Source: RYN-431 sp036388295 (lineage in GTDB: Bacteria; Planctomycetota; Phycisphaerae; Tepidisphaerales; Tepidisphaeraceae). Taken from it: a stretch of DNA of 8,496 nucleotides. The stretch spans positions 1-8,496 of the forward strand of contig DASVSC010000239.1 in NCBI GenBank assembly GCA_036388295.1, given 5' to 3'. The translations under genes and the position numbers were made by a program. Shown here piece by piece: positions 1-6,926 of this stretch; the first letter of the stretch is position 1, and each line of letters starts with the position of its first letter. Under the pieces are notes generated by a model that was given only the letters and a program-made list of their open reading frames with translations, searched no databases and was not told the origin of the DNA.

Positions 1-1
1 C

Positions 2-640
2 CGGGCCAACGCGTCGGAATGGAAGCAGCTGATCGACACTGCCGCCGACGCCTTCGGCCGCGACGTCGGCTACACCACGCAGCACTGGACGTTCGACCAG
101 AAGGCAACCGTGGAGATGATCTGGCAACACCCGCGGATCACCGCCGTCAGCCTGAGTGCCTACCTCGACCACCAGCCCGAACACGGCCACCCGGGCCTGG
201 CGTCGCCGGACGACTGCCGCGGGACGAACAGTGACGGGCAGACGTTCATCGACACCGTGGCCCGCAACTTCGACGCGTTCTACACGAAGCGCGTGAAGCC
301 GGTCGCGGACGCGACGAACAAACCGGTCCGCATCGGCGAGTTCGGCATCCCGCCGTACGACACGGCGACCTTGATTCCCTACCGCTGGCACTGGCCGAAG
401 GAGACACCGTACGACCCGGCCGAAGCGGCGAACGTCTGGCGCGGCATCCTGATAGCGGCTGCGAAACACCCGGAACTTAAATCGATCGACGCCTGGATCT
501 GGGGCTGGCCCGGCGGCTTCCCGGCCGAGCGCTTCTACCTGCGGCCGAACGCGACCGACGACCCGGGCACGGGCGGATTCGATGAGTCGCAAAGCAATAG
601 CGTGATCGCAGTCTTGCAGGCAGCGGCTAAGCGGAATTAG
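2..640 (+). CDS. Probable clan GH-A (TIM-barrel) glycoside hydrolase, C-terminal part
   Basis: The reading frame is open from base 2 to the TAG at 638-640, so 212 residues are visible and the N-terminus lies outside the window. The best clue is an IGEFG motif with its Glu at visible residue 113 (codon 338-340). In clan GH-A enzymes the nucleophile Glu ends strand 7 in this way. It is followed by a PPYD stretch, a Trp-rich insert, and near residues 166-174 an Ile-Trp-Gly-Trp-Pro-Gly-Gly segment that fits the aromatic strand 8 floor of the sugar site. A polysaccharide-degrading role is therefore inferred. I cannot choose between the GH5-like and GH113-like families, and the acid/base Glu may lie upstream of the window. 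No secretion signal can be seen because the start is missing. It converges with the FTR1 permease gene, with a palindrome between them that overlaps its last two bases. Confidence 0.5.
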   Translation, partial: RANASEWKQLIDTAADAFGRDVGYTTQHWTFDQKATVEMIWQHPRITAVSLSAYLDHQPEHGHPGLASPDDCRGTNSDGQTFIDTVARNFDAFYTKRVKPVADATNKPVRIGEFGIPPYDTATLIPYRWHWPKETPYDPAEAANVWRGILIAAAKHPELKSIDAWIWGWPGGFPAERFYLRPNATDDPGTGGFDESQSNSVIAVLQAAAKRN

Positions 641-723
641 CCGCAGATAAACGCAGATGAACGCAGATAAGAAAAGAAGAGTGGCTTTTTCTTATCTGTG
701 TTCATCTGCGTAGATCTGCGGCT
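639..723. repeat. Long imperfect palindrome between convergent genes; possible bidirectional terminator
   Basis: The arms at 639-676 and 686-723 pair at 34 of 38 positions around a 9-base loop (677-685). The left arm contains three tandem near-copies of a 10-mer, CGCAGATAAA, at 642-671. The right arm carries the inverse pattern. The element fills almost the whole space between the hydrolase stop (640) and the permease stop (738), so RNA from either side would fold into a strong hairpin. This could end transcription, although a clean T-run is lacking. I recognise the CGCAGAT...ACAGATAAG wording as a repeat that recurs in planctomycete and related genomes; that is recollection, not a search result. 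No flanking target duplication was seen. Confidence 0.8.
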
Positions 724-737
724 AAATCTTCTTCTCC

Positions 738-3122
738 CTACCGCCCCGCCGGCTCCACCACGCGCTCCGGCCGGCGGACGTTCGGGGAGATCGTGACGCT
801 GACGGGCACCGGCTGGTCGCAGTCCTGGGCGCACCCTTCCGGGCCGCAGTGGATCATGTGGTCGGTTTGGGCGTCCAGCTTGCACGCGGCGACGGCGGCG
901 CGGCGTTGTTTGCTCTTGCGCTTCGCGCTCCACCGCGCCACGGCCCACGTGCCAAGCACCGACGCGATCGCCAGCAGCTGGCCGATCATGCTTTCCCAGG
1001 TGTTGTACAGGCCCAGCCACATGCCCATCCACGCCGGCCAGGAGCCGTCGGTGAACTTGTGCACCGGCAGCCACCCGACCGTCTGCAGCGCCCGCACCGT
1101 GCCGCCCGTGAAGGTGATCAGCACCAGGCCGATCAAGGCGGCCGTCACCAGCAGCAGCTTGAAGTACGGCAGCTTCAGCCCGACGTACAGCGACGCGATG
1201 CCCAGCGCCAGCAGCAGCACCGTGCCGACCGCCACGCCCCGCATCACCGGGGCCGTGCCGGCGTCCAGCACCAGGCTCTGCAGGAACAGCACCGTCTCGA
1301 ACCCTTCGCGGTACCCCACGGCGAAGCCGACCGTCATCAGGGCCCAGACGCTTTCTCCCTCGGCGGCCTGATTCTTCAGCGTCGTGATCCACTGCTTCCA
1401 GTAGACCTGCTGGAACAGCCAGTTCGTGATCAGCAGCAGCGTGGCGATGGCGATGATGCCGGTGACGGCGGCGATCACTTCGCCGTACGCCCGCAGGCTG
1501 GTCATGATCGTCTGGCTCAGCAGCCACGTCAGCGCCGTGACGGCCACGCTGGCCAGGATGCCGACCCAGAACAGGCGGCGGCGGCGGGCGTTCTCCGCGC
1601 CGCGCAACCCTGCGAAAATAGCGATGATCACCAGCAGGCCTTCCAGGCCTTCCCGCAGCACGACGCTGGCGGCATTGATCGCGGCCGCTTTCGGGGAGAC
1701 GCCGGTCTTGAGCAGCGCCGCCGCCTGCGCCAGCCCGTCGTACACCCGGCCGTACCCGGCTTCCAGGTCCGCCTGCCCCGCCCGGCGGTCCAGCAGCACC
1801 TTCACGCCCGGCTGGTCGAGGCCGTCCAGCAGCAGGTGTTCGATATCCAGGGCCAGTTGCGGGTCACGCGGCATCAGGCGGGCTTCGAGTTCCGGGTCGT
1901 ACGTCGTGTACGCTTCCAGCCGCAGGCTTTCGGCCATCGCCCAGTCGCCCTTGAGGGCGGCGTTCAGGCTTTCGCCGAGCAAGGTGCGCGTCTCCAGCAT
2001 CACTTCGTCGACGATGTCGGCGGTCGTGCCCCGGCGGGCGAGATTAATGCCCAGATCGCCGGTCATCACGTCTTCGGCCTGCTTCATGGCCGCCGTCACC
2101 TCTTCGGCCGGCGCCAGGCGGGCGATCGTTTCCTCGGCCGTCTGCAAATGCTGTTCGGCGCGGTCGAGCGCGTCGCGCTTCGCGTCCGATTCGGCCAGCC
2201 AGAGCGGGGCCAGTTCGCCGAGCAATTGCCGGGCCTGCGCGGTAAAGGCGACGCTCTCGCGGTATTCCAGCGGCACGACGATCTTGCCGTCGCGCACGCC
2301 CGGGGCGTACTCGCGCGGCACCAGCATTACCAGCTTCAGCATCAGCCGCTGACGGCGTTCACGCTCCGAAGCGCTCAGCAGCGACGGCAGGCTGGTTTCG
2401 ATGCTCTTGCGCAGCGGCGCGTACAGGGCCGGCACCTTTGCCCAATCGGCGCTGGCGACGGCGCGGATGTCGTCCTGCTTCGGCGTCGGCGCTTTGTACT
2501 TTTCGATGCCGGCCGCGGTCGCCAGCGGCGTCGGCAAATCCGCCAGCACGGCCGCCTCGGCCAGGCGTTCGCGCAGTCGGCCGGGCATGGCATGCGGCTG
2601 CTGCGTGCTGCGGCCGACTTCACTGAGCAACTGGCGGGCGCGCGTCGTCTGCCAGGTGATGGCCTCGCGGGTCAGCAGGCGGACGGCTTCGCCGCGCTTG
2701 TCGGGCTGAGCGCCTAGGACGTCGAGCAGCAGCGATCCTTCGACCGCCGACACGCCGCGCGGCAGCGTCAGCTCGCAGCGCCAGAGCCGGGCCGCGACAA
2801 GGTCGCCCTTCTGGACGGCCTCGACCATGCGCAGCGTCACGGCCTGCTGCAGCGCGCCGCGGATCGTGCCGACGCGGCCGGGCAGGTCGTTGGTGGCGGC
2901 GGCGGCGGTCTCGATCGATTGGCGCAGCGTCGGGTCGAACACCCCTAACAGTTCCGCCGGCGCGGCGATGGGGGTGGCCGGGCCGGCGGGGTCGGCGTAG
3001 TGGTCGACGAGCGCGCTGTCGAGCGTCTCTTCGTACGCGTGCAGCGCGTCGACGGGTGCGGCGCGCAGGACCGCGGTGAGGCACAGAACCAACGCTACGG
3101 CGATTGATAAGTGAGCACGCAT
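738..3122 (-). CDS. FTR1-family iron permease with large extracytoplasmic N-terminal domain
   Basis: This 794-residue protein is predicted to move iron across the inner membrane. The permease core is residues 485-730, with about seven hydrophobic helices. It has both family-defining REGxE iron motifs: REGLE at 490-494 and REGFE at 605-609. A signal peptide occupies roughly residues 1-22. Residues 23-480 form a mainly helical, charged domain with no CxxCH haem motif. This makes the protein far longer than plain FTR1/EfeU permeases (roughly 280 residues). With the N-terminus outside and seven helices, the tail (731-794) should be cytoplasmic. That tail holds H755, H758, C759, C764 and C768, a possible metal site. 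The ATG at 3122 is preceded by AGAGG about 14 bases upstream, a rather long spacing. The gene lies downstream of the EfeO-like gene on the same strand. The family call is secure; the role of the extra domains is inferred. Confidence 0.92.
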   Translation of the reverse strand: MRAHLSIAVALVLCLTAVLRAAPVDALHAYEETLDSALVDHYADPAGPATPIAAPAELLGVFDPTLRQSIETAAAATNDLPGRVGTIRGALQQAVTLRMVEAVQKGDLVAARLWRCELTLPRGVSAVEGSLLLDVLGAQPDKRGEAVRLLTREAITWQTTRARQLLSEVGRSTQQPHAMPGRLRERLAEAAVLADLPTPLATAAGIEKYKAPTPKQDDIRAVASADWAKVPALYAPLRKSIETSLPSLLSASERERRQRLMLKLVMLVPREYAPGVRDGKIVVPLEYRESVAFTAQARQLLGELAPLWLAESDAKRDALDRAEQHLQTAEETIARLAPAEEVTAAMKQAEDVMTGDLGINLARRGTTADIVDEVMLETRTLLGESLNAALKGDWAMAESLRLEAYTTYDPELEARLMPRDPQLALDIEHLLLDGLDQPGVKVLLDRRAGQADLEAGYGRVYDGLAQAAALLKTGVSPKAAAINAASVVLREGLEGLLVIIAIFAGLRGAENARRRRLFWVGILASVAVTALTWLLSQTIMTSLRAYGEVIAAVTGIIAIATLLLITNWLFQQVYWKQWITTLKNQAAEGESVWALMTVGFAVGYREGFETVLFLQSLVLDAGTAPVMRGVAVGTVLLLALGIASLYVGLKLPYFKLLLVTAALIGLVLITFTGGTVRALQTVGWLPVHKFTDGSWPAWMGMWLGLYNTWESMIGQLLAIASVLGTWAVARWSAKRKSKQRRAAVAACKLDAQTDHMIHCGPEGCAQDCDQPVPVSVTISPNVRRPERVVEPAGR

Positions 3123-3142
3123 CGTATTTCGAACGGCCTCTT

Positions 3143-3258
3143 GTTCCCTCTCCCGTTACTCACGGGAGAGGGTTAGGATGAGGGCCTCCTTTGGCCTTCG
3201 TCCTTCCACACGCTCGCCCTCGCCCTAACCCTCTCCCGTGAGTACCGGGAGAGGGAAC
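3143..3258. repeat. Long palindromic repeat with nested hairpins inside the iron-uptake pair
   Basis: The arms at 3143-3185 and 3216-3258 match at 40 of 43 positions as inverted repeats, separated by a 30-base loop. Each arm also holds its own perfect 10-bp hairpin built on CCCTCTCCCG and its complement: 3146-3155 with 3163-3172, and 3229-3238 with 3246-3255, each with a 7-base loop. The CCCTAACCCTCTCCC wording resembles widely scattered repeats in GC-rich bacterial genomes (recollection). The element takes up most of the gap between the EfeO-like stop (3281) and the permease start (3122). It could therefore weaken read-through or protect the upstream mRNA from decay. Confidence 0.85.
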
Positions 3259-3280
3259 CAGACACAGTTCGTTGTGCCCG

Positions 3281-4396
3281 CTATTTCGCTTCCACATTCA
3301 CGCCCAGCAGCGCCGCCGCCTGCGCGGCCTGCACGGTCAGCTTGTCGGCCCGCTCTTTCGCCTGGCTGCCCAAGGCGTCGATCGTCTCGATGTTCAGCGG
3401 CTTGGCCTGGTCGCGGGCGTCGACGGTGTCGATGAACTTCATGATCTGCCCGTACCCGCGGCTGACGCTCTCGGCCAGGGCGGGGTCTTTGGCTTTGACG
3501 TCTTCGGACAGGCCGTCCCAGGTGAGTTGGACGCTGCTCATAATGCCGCGCATGTCGCTCACGCGGCTGACGGCCACGAACCGGCCGCCCATGCTGCCGC
3601 CGCCCTTTTTGGTCTCTTTCCACTCGTCGAAGTAGTCCGCCAGCGTCGGCGTCATGGCGTAGACGGCCTGGAAGCAGTCCTGGTTGTTCGGCTGCCACGC
3701 CCGGGCGTCTTTACGCAACCGGGCGTAGCCGTCCACGGCGTAGTCGGCCAGGGCAACGATCAGCTGCGGCTTGGGCAGGCCGACGGGTTCGCTGAAGCCG
3801 GGCAGCGTGGCCTTTCCAACGATGAACTTGTCGTTCGTGCCGAAGACGGTCGGCTCGATCAGGAAGTTATTGAGGCTGCCTTCACGATCGAGCGTGTCGG
3901 GGCCGGCCTTGATGACGACGTTCGCGACAATGTCGTTGGGGCTGACGGCGTCCTTCCTGGGCAGGCCGCTGTCCAGTTCTTCGTCGTATTTCGACAGACT
4001 CGGCACGCCGGCGACGATCCCCTCGACGTATTCGTAGCCGAAGCTGTCGATGCGCTGGTACGCCTCACGCAGTTTTTTGATTTGGGCGGCGACCTCGGCA
4101 GGCTTGCTCTTGGCCGCCTCGGCCGGGCCGCCGGCCTGTTGGGCGAGGTCGGCGTAGGCGGTTGCGGCGGTTTTGAGGTCGGCGGCGGCGGTGTTGACGC
4201 TGTCGACGACCGTCACCAGGTACGCCTTCACGCCGTCGCGGCCTTTGACGTCGAGCGGCACCTGCGGCGGCGCGATCGTCTGCGCCGACAACGGCGCGGA
4301 GGCCAGCATCAAAGCGAAAGCCAGCGCGGCGGTCGCGGTATGGCGGCGGGGCAGAGATTTCGATGGTTGAGATTCAGTTGCAGGCACAGCCGACAC
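3281..4396 (-). CDS. Exported imelysin/EfeO-like protein, probable partner of the FTR1 permease
   Basis: This is a protein of about 371 residues with a signal peptide near residues 17-38 (two Arg, then a hydrophobic run ending ...SAPLSAQ), so it is probably periplasmic. The mature part is largely helical. Features that recall the EfeO/imelysin family are the segment near 108-145 (YQRIDSF...YDEELDSGL), TLADYFDEWK at 251-260, and the DPALAES...GYGQIMKF stretch near 304-321. EfeO proteins bind iron and feed an FTR1 permease, which fits the gene next door. The usual GxHxxE metal motif is not visible, and the only His in the protein is H19, in the signal peptide; any iron site must use acidic or other residues. 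The start is GTG at 4396, but GTG at 4387 is also possible: the AGGATAGGG upstream sits too close to the first and better for the second. The family call is moderate. Confidence 0.62.
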   Translation of the reverse strand: MSAVPATESQPSKSLPRRHTATAALAFALMLASAPLSAQTIAPPQVPLDVKGRDGVKAYLVTVVDSVNTAAADLKTAATAYADLAQQAGGPAEAAKSKPAEVAAQIKKLREAYQRIDSFGYEYVEGIVAGVPSLSKYDEELDSGLPRKDAVSPNDIVANVVIKAGPDTLDREGSLNNFLIEPTVFGTNDKFIVGKATLPGFSEPVGLPKPQLIVALADYAVDGYARLRKDARAWQPNNQDCFQAVYAMTPTLADYFDEWKETKKGGGSMGGRFVAVSRVSDMRGIMSSVQLTWDGLSEDVKAKDPALAESVSRGYGQIMKFIDTVDARDQAKPLNIETIDALGSQAKERADKLTVQAAQAAALLGVNVEAK

Positions 4397-4622
4397 CCTA
4401 TCCTACTGCGACCAAATCTCAAGTGGATTCCTACTTTTTGAAAAGCTACGGATAAACGGCAAGCGTCGCAGGATGCGGCCGCCCCGCTGGCCAACCCTTC
4501 GGGCGGCAGTTCGGGCGGGATAAAGCGCTAAAAGACCTGCTCGTGGCGACGCTGCGGGTGGCGTCGATTTTCTGATATTCCTTAGACATGACGCCCGATA
4601 ACGATGTATCGCCGGGGGGTCG

Positions 4623-4657
4623 CTTAAGTTCCCGGCAATGGCCGACGATGACTTAAG
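4623..4657 (+). promoter_or_regulatory. Compact leader hairpin just before the TadG-like start
   Basis: A 7-bp outer stem (CTTAAGT 4623-4629 with ACTTAAG 4651-4657) encloses an inner 4-bp stem (CGGC 4633-4636 with GCCG 4641-4644, loop AATG). Between the two stems is an asymmetric internal loop: TCC on the left, ACGATG on the right. It ends two bases before the TTG at 4660. In RNA it would cover the place where a Shine-Dalgarno sequence should be, so it could control translation. I cannot assign it to any named riboswitch family. It could also be a DNA operator, since CTTAAG is itself palindromic and occurs twice. Confidence 0.4.
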
Positions 4658-4659
4658 AC

Positions 4660-5736
4660 TTGCTCCATTCTTGTGCAATCTCGCGGCGCAGGGGCGTGGT
4701 GCTCATTTACGCCTCAATCGTTCTCGTCGCCCTGCTCGCCTTGGCGTCGCTGGCGGTGGATTGGGGCCAGGTGCAGTTGGGAAAGACGCAGGCCCAGAAC
4801 GCCGCCGATGCGGCCGCGCTGTACGCCGCCAACGGCATTCTCACCGGCACGCCCGCCGAGGCACGCGCCCAAGCGATCTCGGCCGCGGGGCAGAACCGCG
4901 TGGACAATGCCGCCGTCGTCCTGACCGCTTCGGATATCGAGTTCGGCATCTGGGACCCGGTCGGCCGGGTGTTCCAGACGCTCGACCCCGCCAGCGAGTC
5001 CGCCGCCACGGCCGTGCGCGTGACCGTGCGGCGCAGCGCGAGCCGCAACAACGCCGTGCGCCTGACCTTCGGCGGCGCGATCGGCAAGCCGACCATAAAC
5101 GTCACCGCGAGCGCCATCGCCACCGTCGGCCGCGTCACCGGCGCAGACGTGCCGGCCCTGGCCTGTCCGTGGCTGGCGGGCATGCCGAGTGGGTCGATCG
5201 TGCCCAAGGCCGGGTGGAACAACCAGAACACCGTCGCCCCCGACAGCAGCCCCACGTCCTTCCCGATCACCGCCGGCCGGACCTACCGCTTCGCCCAGAC
5301 CAGCGGCACTACGAGTTGGTCGGGCGGCGGCAGCTGGACGAACGCCGGCACCGGGTCGGCCGGTGCCGAGGGCGACACCACCACCGTCATCACGCAGGAC
5401 GCCTGCAACGGCATCAACACCACCATCGCGCCGTTGAACGGCATGATGGGCGTGTTCCTGAACAACACCCAGCCGACCGCTTCAGCGATGGCCGGCGCGC
5501 TCGACTACACCACCCCCGCCAGCCGCGACGCCGCCAATTACGCCCCGGCGCTCAAACAGGTCTTCTTCATCGGCGACGGGCTGAGCTCGTCCGTCAGGCT
5601 CCAGACCTTCAAGGCTCCCGCCGGCGCGACGCGGCTGTACATCGGTGTGATGGATGCCAAAGGCTGGTGGTGGGACAACGTCGGCGTGATCAAGTTCACC
5701 GCCATCGAAGGCGTCTCCGCGGTCCTGGTTCGATAG
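4660..5736 (+). CDS. TadG-like pilus-associated protein with PA-IL (LecA)-like C-terminal domain
   Basis: The 358-residue protein opens with an Arg cluster and one membrane helix (about 13-35), then LAVDWG and a QNAADAAALYAA segment (46-57). This is the classic N-terminal block of TadG / TadE-G-like Flp pilus proteins. Residues 40-160 form the extracytoplasmic TadG-like stem. Residues about 200-347 resemble the PA-I galactophilic lectin fold: a beta-rich start, a DTTTVITQDACNG loop, GMMGVFLNN, VFFIGDG, and an ending RLYIGVMD...WWWDNVGVIKFTA, which matches the usual (L)Y-G-D...DNSG-F-V pattern. A role in surface attachment or sugar binding is inferred. The frame has a TAA at 4654-4656, so the upstream ATG at 4648 cannot be the start. 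TTG at 4660 keeps the conserved RRRG before the helix, whereas GTG at 4696 or 4699 would remove it. No good ribosome binding site is seen. No other tad genes lie in this window. Confidence 0.78.
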   Translation: MLHSCAISRRRGVVLIYASIVLVALLALASLAVDWGQVQLGKTQAQNAADAAALYAANGILTGTPAEARAQAISAAGQNRVDNAAVVLTASDIEFGIWDPVGRVFQTLDPASESAATAVRVTVRRSASRNNAVRLTFGGAIGKPTINVTASAIATVGRVTGADVPALACPWLAGMPSGSIVPKAGWNNQNTVAPDSSPTSFPITAGRTYRFAQTSGTTSWSGGGSWTNAGTGSAGAEGDTTTVITQDACNGINTTIAPLNGMMGVFLNNTQPTASAMAGALDYTTPASRDAANYAPALKQVFFIGDGLSSSVRLQTFKAPAGATRLYIGVMDAKGWWWDNVGVIKFTAIEGVSAVLVR

Positions 5737-5745
5737 CGCTGATCT

Positions 5746-5868
5746 CGTCACGCCGATCACGAGGCACGGCCCGCTTCAGCGGGCCTGTCTTACGTCCGCG
5801 TCATAGCAGACAGGCCCACTGAAGCGGGCCGTGCCTCGTTCGCTCTCATTTAACGAGACGGCGTGACG
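5746..5868. repeat. Near-perfect 32-bp-arm palindrome with outer inverted arms
   Basis: The arms at 5759-5790 and 5808-5839 match at 31 of 32 positions as inverted repeats, with a 17-base loop. Each arm holds a smaller hairpin around GCCCGCTTCAGCGGGC (perfect in the left arm, one mismatch in the right). A further perfect inverted 10-mer, CGTCACGCCG at 5746-5755 and its complement at 5859-5868, lies outside with uneven spacing. The element fills the gap between the TadG-like gene and the AEC transporter gene. The GGCACGGCCCGCTTCAGCGG wording is one I associate with dispersed repeats in planctomycete genomes (recollection). It could act as a terminator for the upstream gene, but no T-run follows. 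Confidence 0.82.
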
Positions 5869-5922
5869 CCCAACACGTCGTCATTTGGCCCCGCCGCCCG
5901 CCGGCCGTACCTTTTCGGCCTC

Positions 5923-6921
5923 ATGCTGCTGCGCATCCTGCTCGACGTGATTGGCCCGATCGTGGTCCTGATCGGCCTGGGCGCGGTGCTGCGGCTGAAG
6001 TTCAAGCTCGATCTGCCGACGCTGTCGAAGCTGAACATCTACTTCGCCGTCCCGGCCTTCATCTTTCACACCGTTTCGACCAGCACACTGCCCTTTTCAG
6101 ACATGGGCGGCATCGCGCTGATGACGGTGCTGCAGGTCGGGACGCTGGGGGCGCTGATCTTCGGCGTCGGCCGGCTGCTGCGCGTGCCGCCCAAAACGCT
6201 GTCGGCCGTCGCGCTGGCGGTGATGTTCTACAACAGCGGCAACTACGGCCTGCCGCTAGCGGAACTGGCGTACCCGACGCAACTGCAGCAGACGTCGGGC
6301 CGCGACGGCGGCGCGGTGCAGGCGTTCGTGCTGATGACGCAGAACTTGCTGACGTTCACCGTCGGCCTGGCCATCGCGGCGGCGGCGCACAGCGGGTTCG
6401 CGTGGTCCAACGCCAAGCGCGTGCTAACACTGCCGATGCTGCCGGCGCTGCTGCTGGGTTTGGCGGCCAAACTTTGGCTCAGCGGCGACCCGGCCCGGCA
6501 GCTGCCGACGATGATCGCCAAGCCTGCGTTTTATGTCGCCGGCGCCCTGGTGCCACTGGCCTTGGCGACCCTGGGGGCCCAATTGGCGAGCAACCCGCGC
6601 TGGCCGCGCTGGAAACCGGTCGGCGTCGCCATGCTGCTGCGCCTGGGCTTCGGCCCATTGCAAATGGCCGCCCTGCTGTTCGCCCTGCACAAACTAGGCA
6701 TCCCGGCCCTGGACTTGTGGGACGCCAGCGGCTGGCCGGCGCAGTTGCTGATCCTCACCGCCGCCGTCCCGACGGCCGTCAACACACTGCTGATGACAAT
6801 GGAACTGGACGGCGACGTCACCCTGGCCGCCGACTGCGTCTTCTGGACCACGGTGGGCAGCTGCGTGACGATCCCGCTGTGGCTGTGGGCGATCTGGTGG
6901 TTTTTCGGCACGGGCGGGTGA
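5923..6921 (+). CDS. AEC (auxin efflux carrier) family transporter
   Basis: This is a 332-residue inner-membrane protein with about ten hydrophobic helices in two halves, the normal AEC build and length. Family signs are the first helix LLDVIGPIVVLIGLGAVL, the NSGNYGLPLA motif (about 104-113 from this start), PLALATLGAQLA (about 211-222), FGPLQ, and TAAVPTAVNTLLMTMELDGD near 279-298. AEC carriers export or exchange small organic acids or similar solutes; the substrate cannot be read from sequence. I chose the ATG at 5923 because it places the first helix at the N-terminus as in relatives. A GTG at 5863 is also in frame and would add 20 residues. It lies inside the outer arm of the upstream palindrome, which speaks against it. 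Neither start has a convincing ribosome binding site. The stop is only 5 bases from that of the convergent toxin gene. Confidence 0.9.
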   Translation: MLLRILLDVIGPIVVLIGLGAVLRLKFKLDLPTLSKLNIYFAVPAFIFHTVSTSTLPFSDMGGIALMTVLQVGTLGALIFGVGRLLRVPPKTLSAVALAVMFYNSGNYGLPLAELAYPTQLQQTSGRDGGAVQAFVLMTQNLLTFTVGLAIAAAAHSGFAWSNAKRVLTLPMLPALLLGLAAKLWLSGDPARQLPTMIAKPAFYVAGALVPLALATLGAQLASNPRWPRWKPVGVAMLLRLGFGPLQMAALLFALHKLGIPALDLWDASGWPAQLLILTAAVPTAVNTLLMTMELDGDVTLAADCVFWTTVGSCVTIPLWLWAIWWFFGTGG

Positions 6922-6926
6922 GACGA

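Noticed and set aside
637..1527. Long minus-strand open frame whose end reads through the 639-723 repeat
   Set aside because: It lies inside the FTR1 permease gene in another frame, is Arg/Gly/Ala-rich without domain features, and its tail is just translated repeat.
849..2717. 622-codon plus-strand open frame opposite the permease gene
   Set aside because: The product is rich in Gln, Arg and His with no recognisable motif, which is typical of antisense frames in GC-rich genes; the opposite strand encodes a clear FTR1 protein.
3123..3280. CRISPR-like repeat array
   Set aside because: The repeats are two inverted copies with nested hairpins, not regularly spaced direct repeats.
3272..4441. 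389-codon plus-strand open frame opposite the EfeO-like gene
   Set aside because: It has low-complexity Gly/Val/Arg composition and no signal or motif, and the opposite strand has a proper signal peptide and family-like segments. Its confident rejection depends on the moderate EfeO-like call.
4582..4611. Possible sigma-70 promoter (TAGACA ... TGTATC) before the TadG-like gene
   Set aside because: The -10 match is only about half of the consensus, so it is no better than chance.
4403..4678. 91-codon minus-strand frame upstream of the EfeO-like gene
   Set aside because: No recognisable product; it overlaps the divergent promoter area and the start of the TadG-like gene.
4638..5822. Open frame from an ATG at 4638, longer than the TadG-like frame
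   Set aside because: The product is an Arg/His-rich out-of-frame reading; the frame from TTG 4660 gives a membrane helix and TadG signature.
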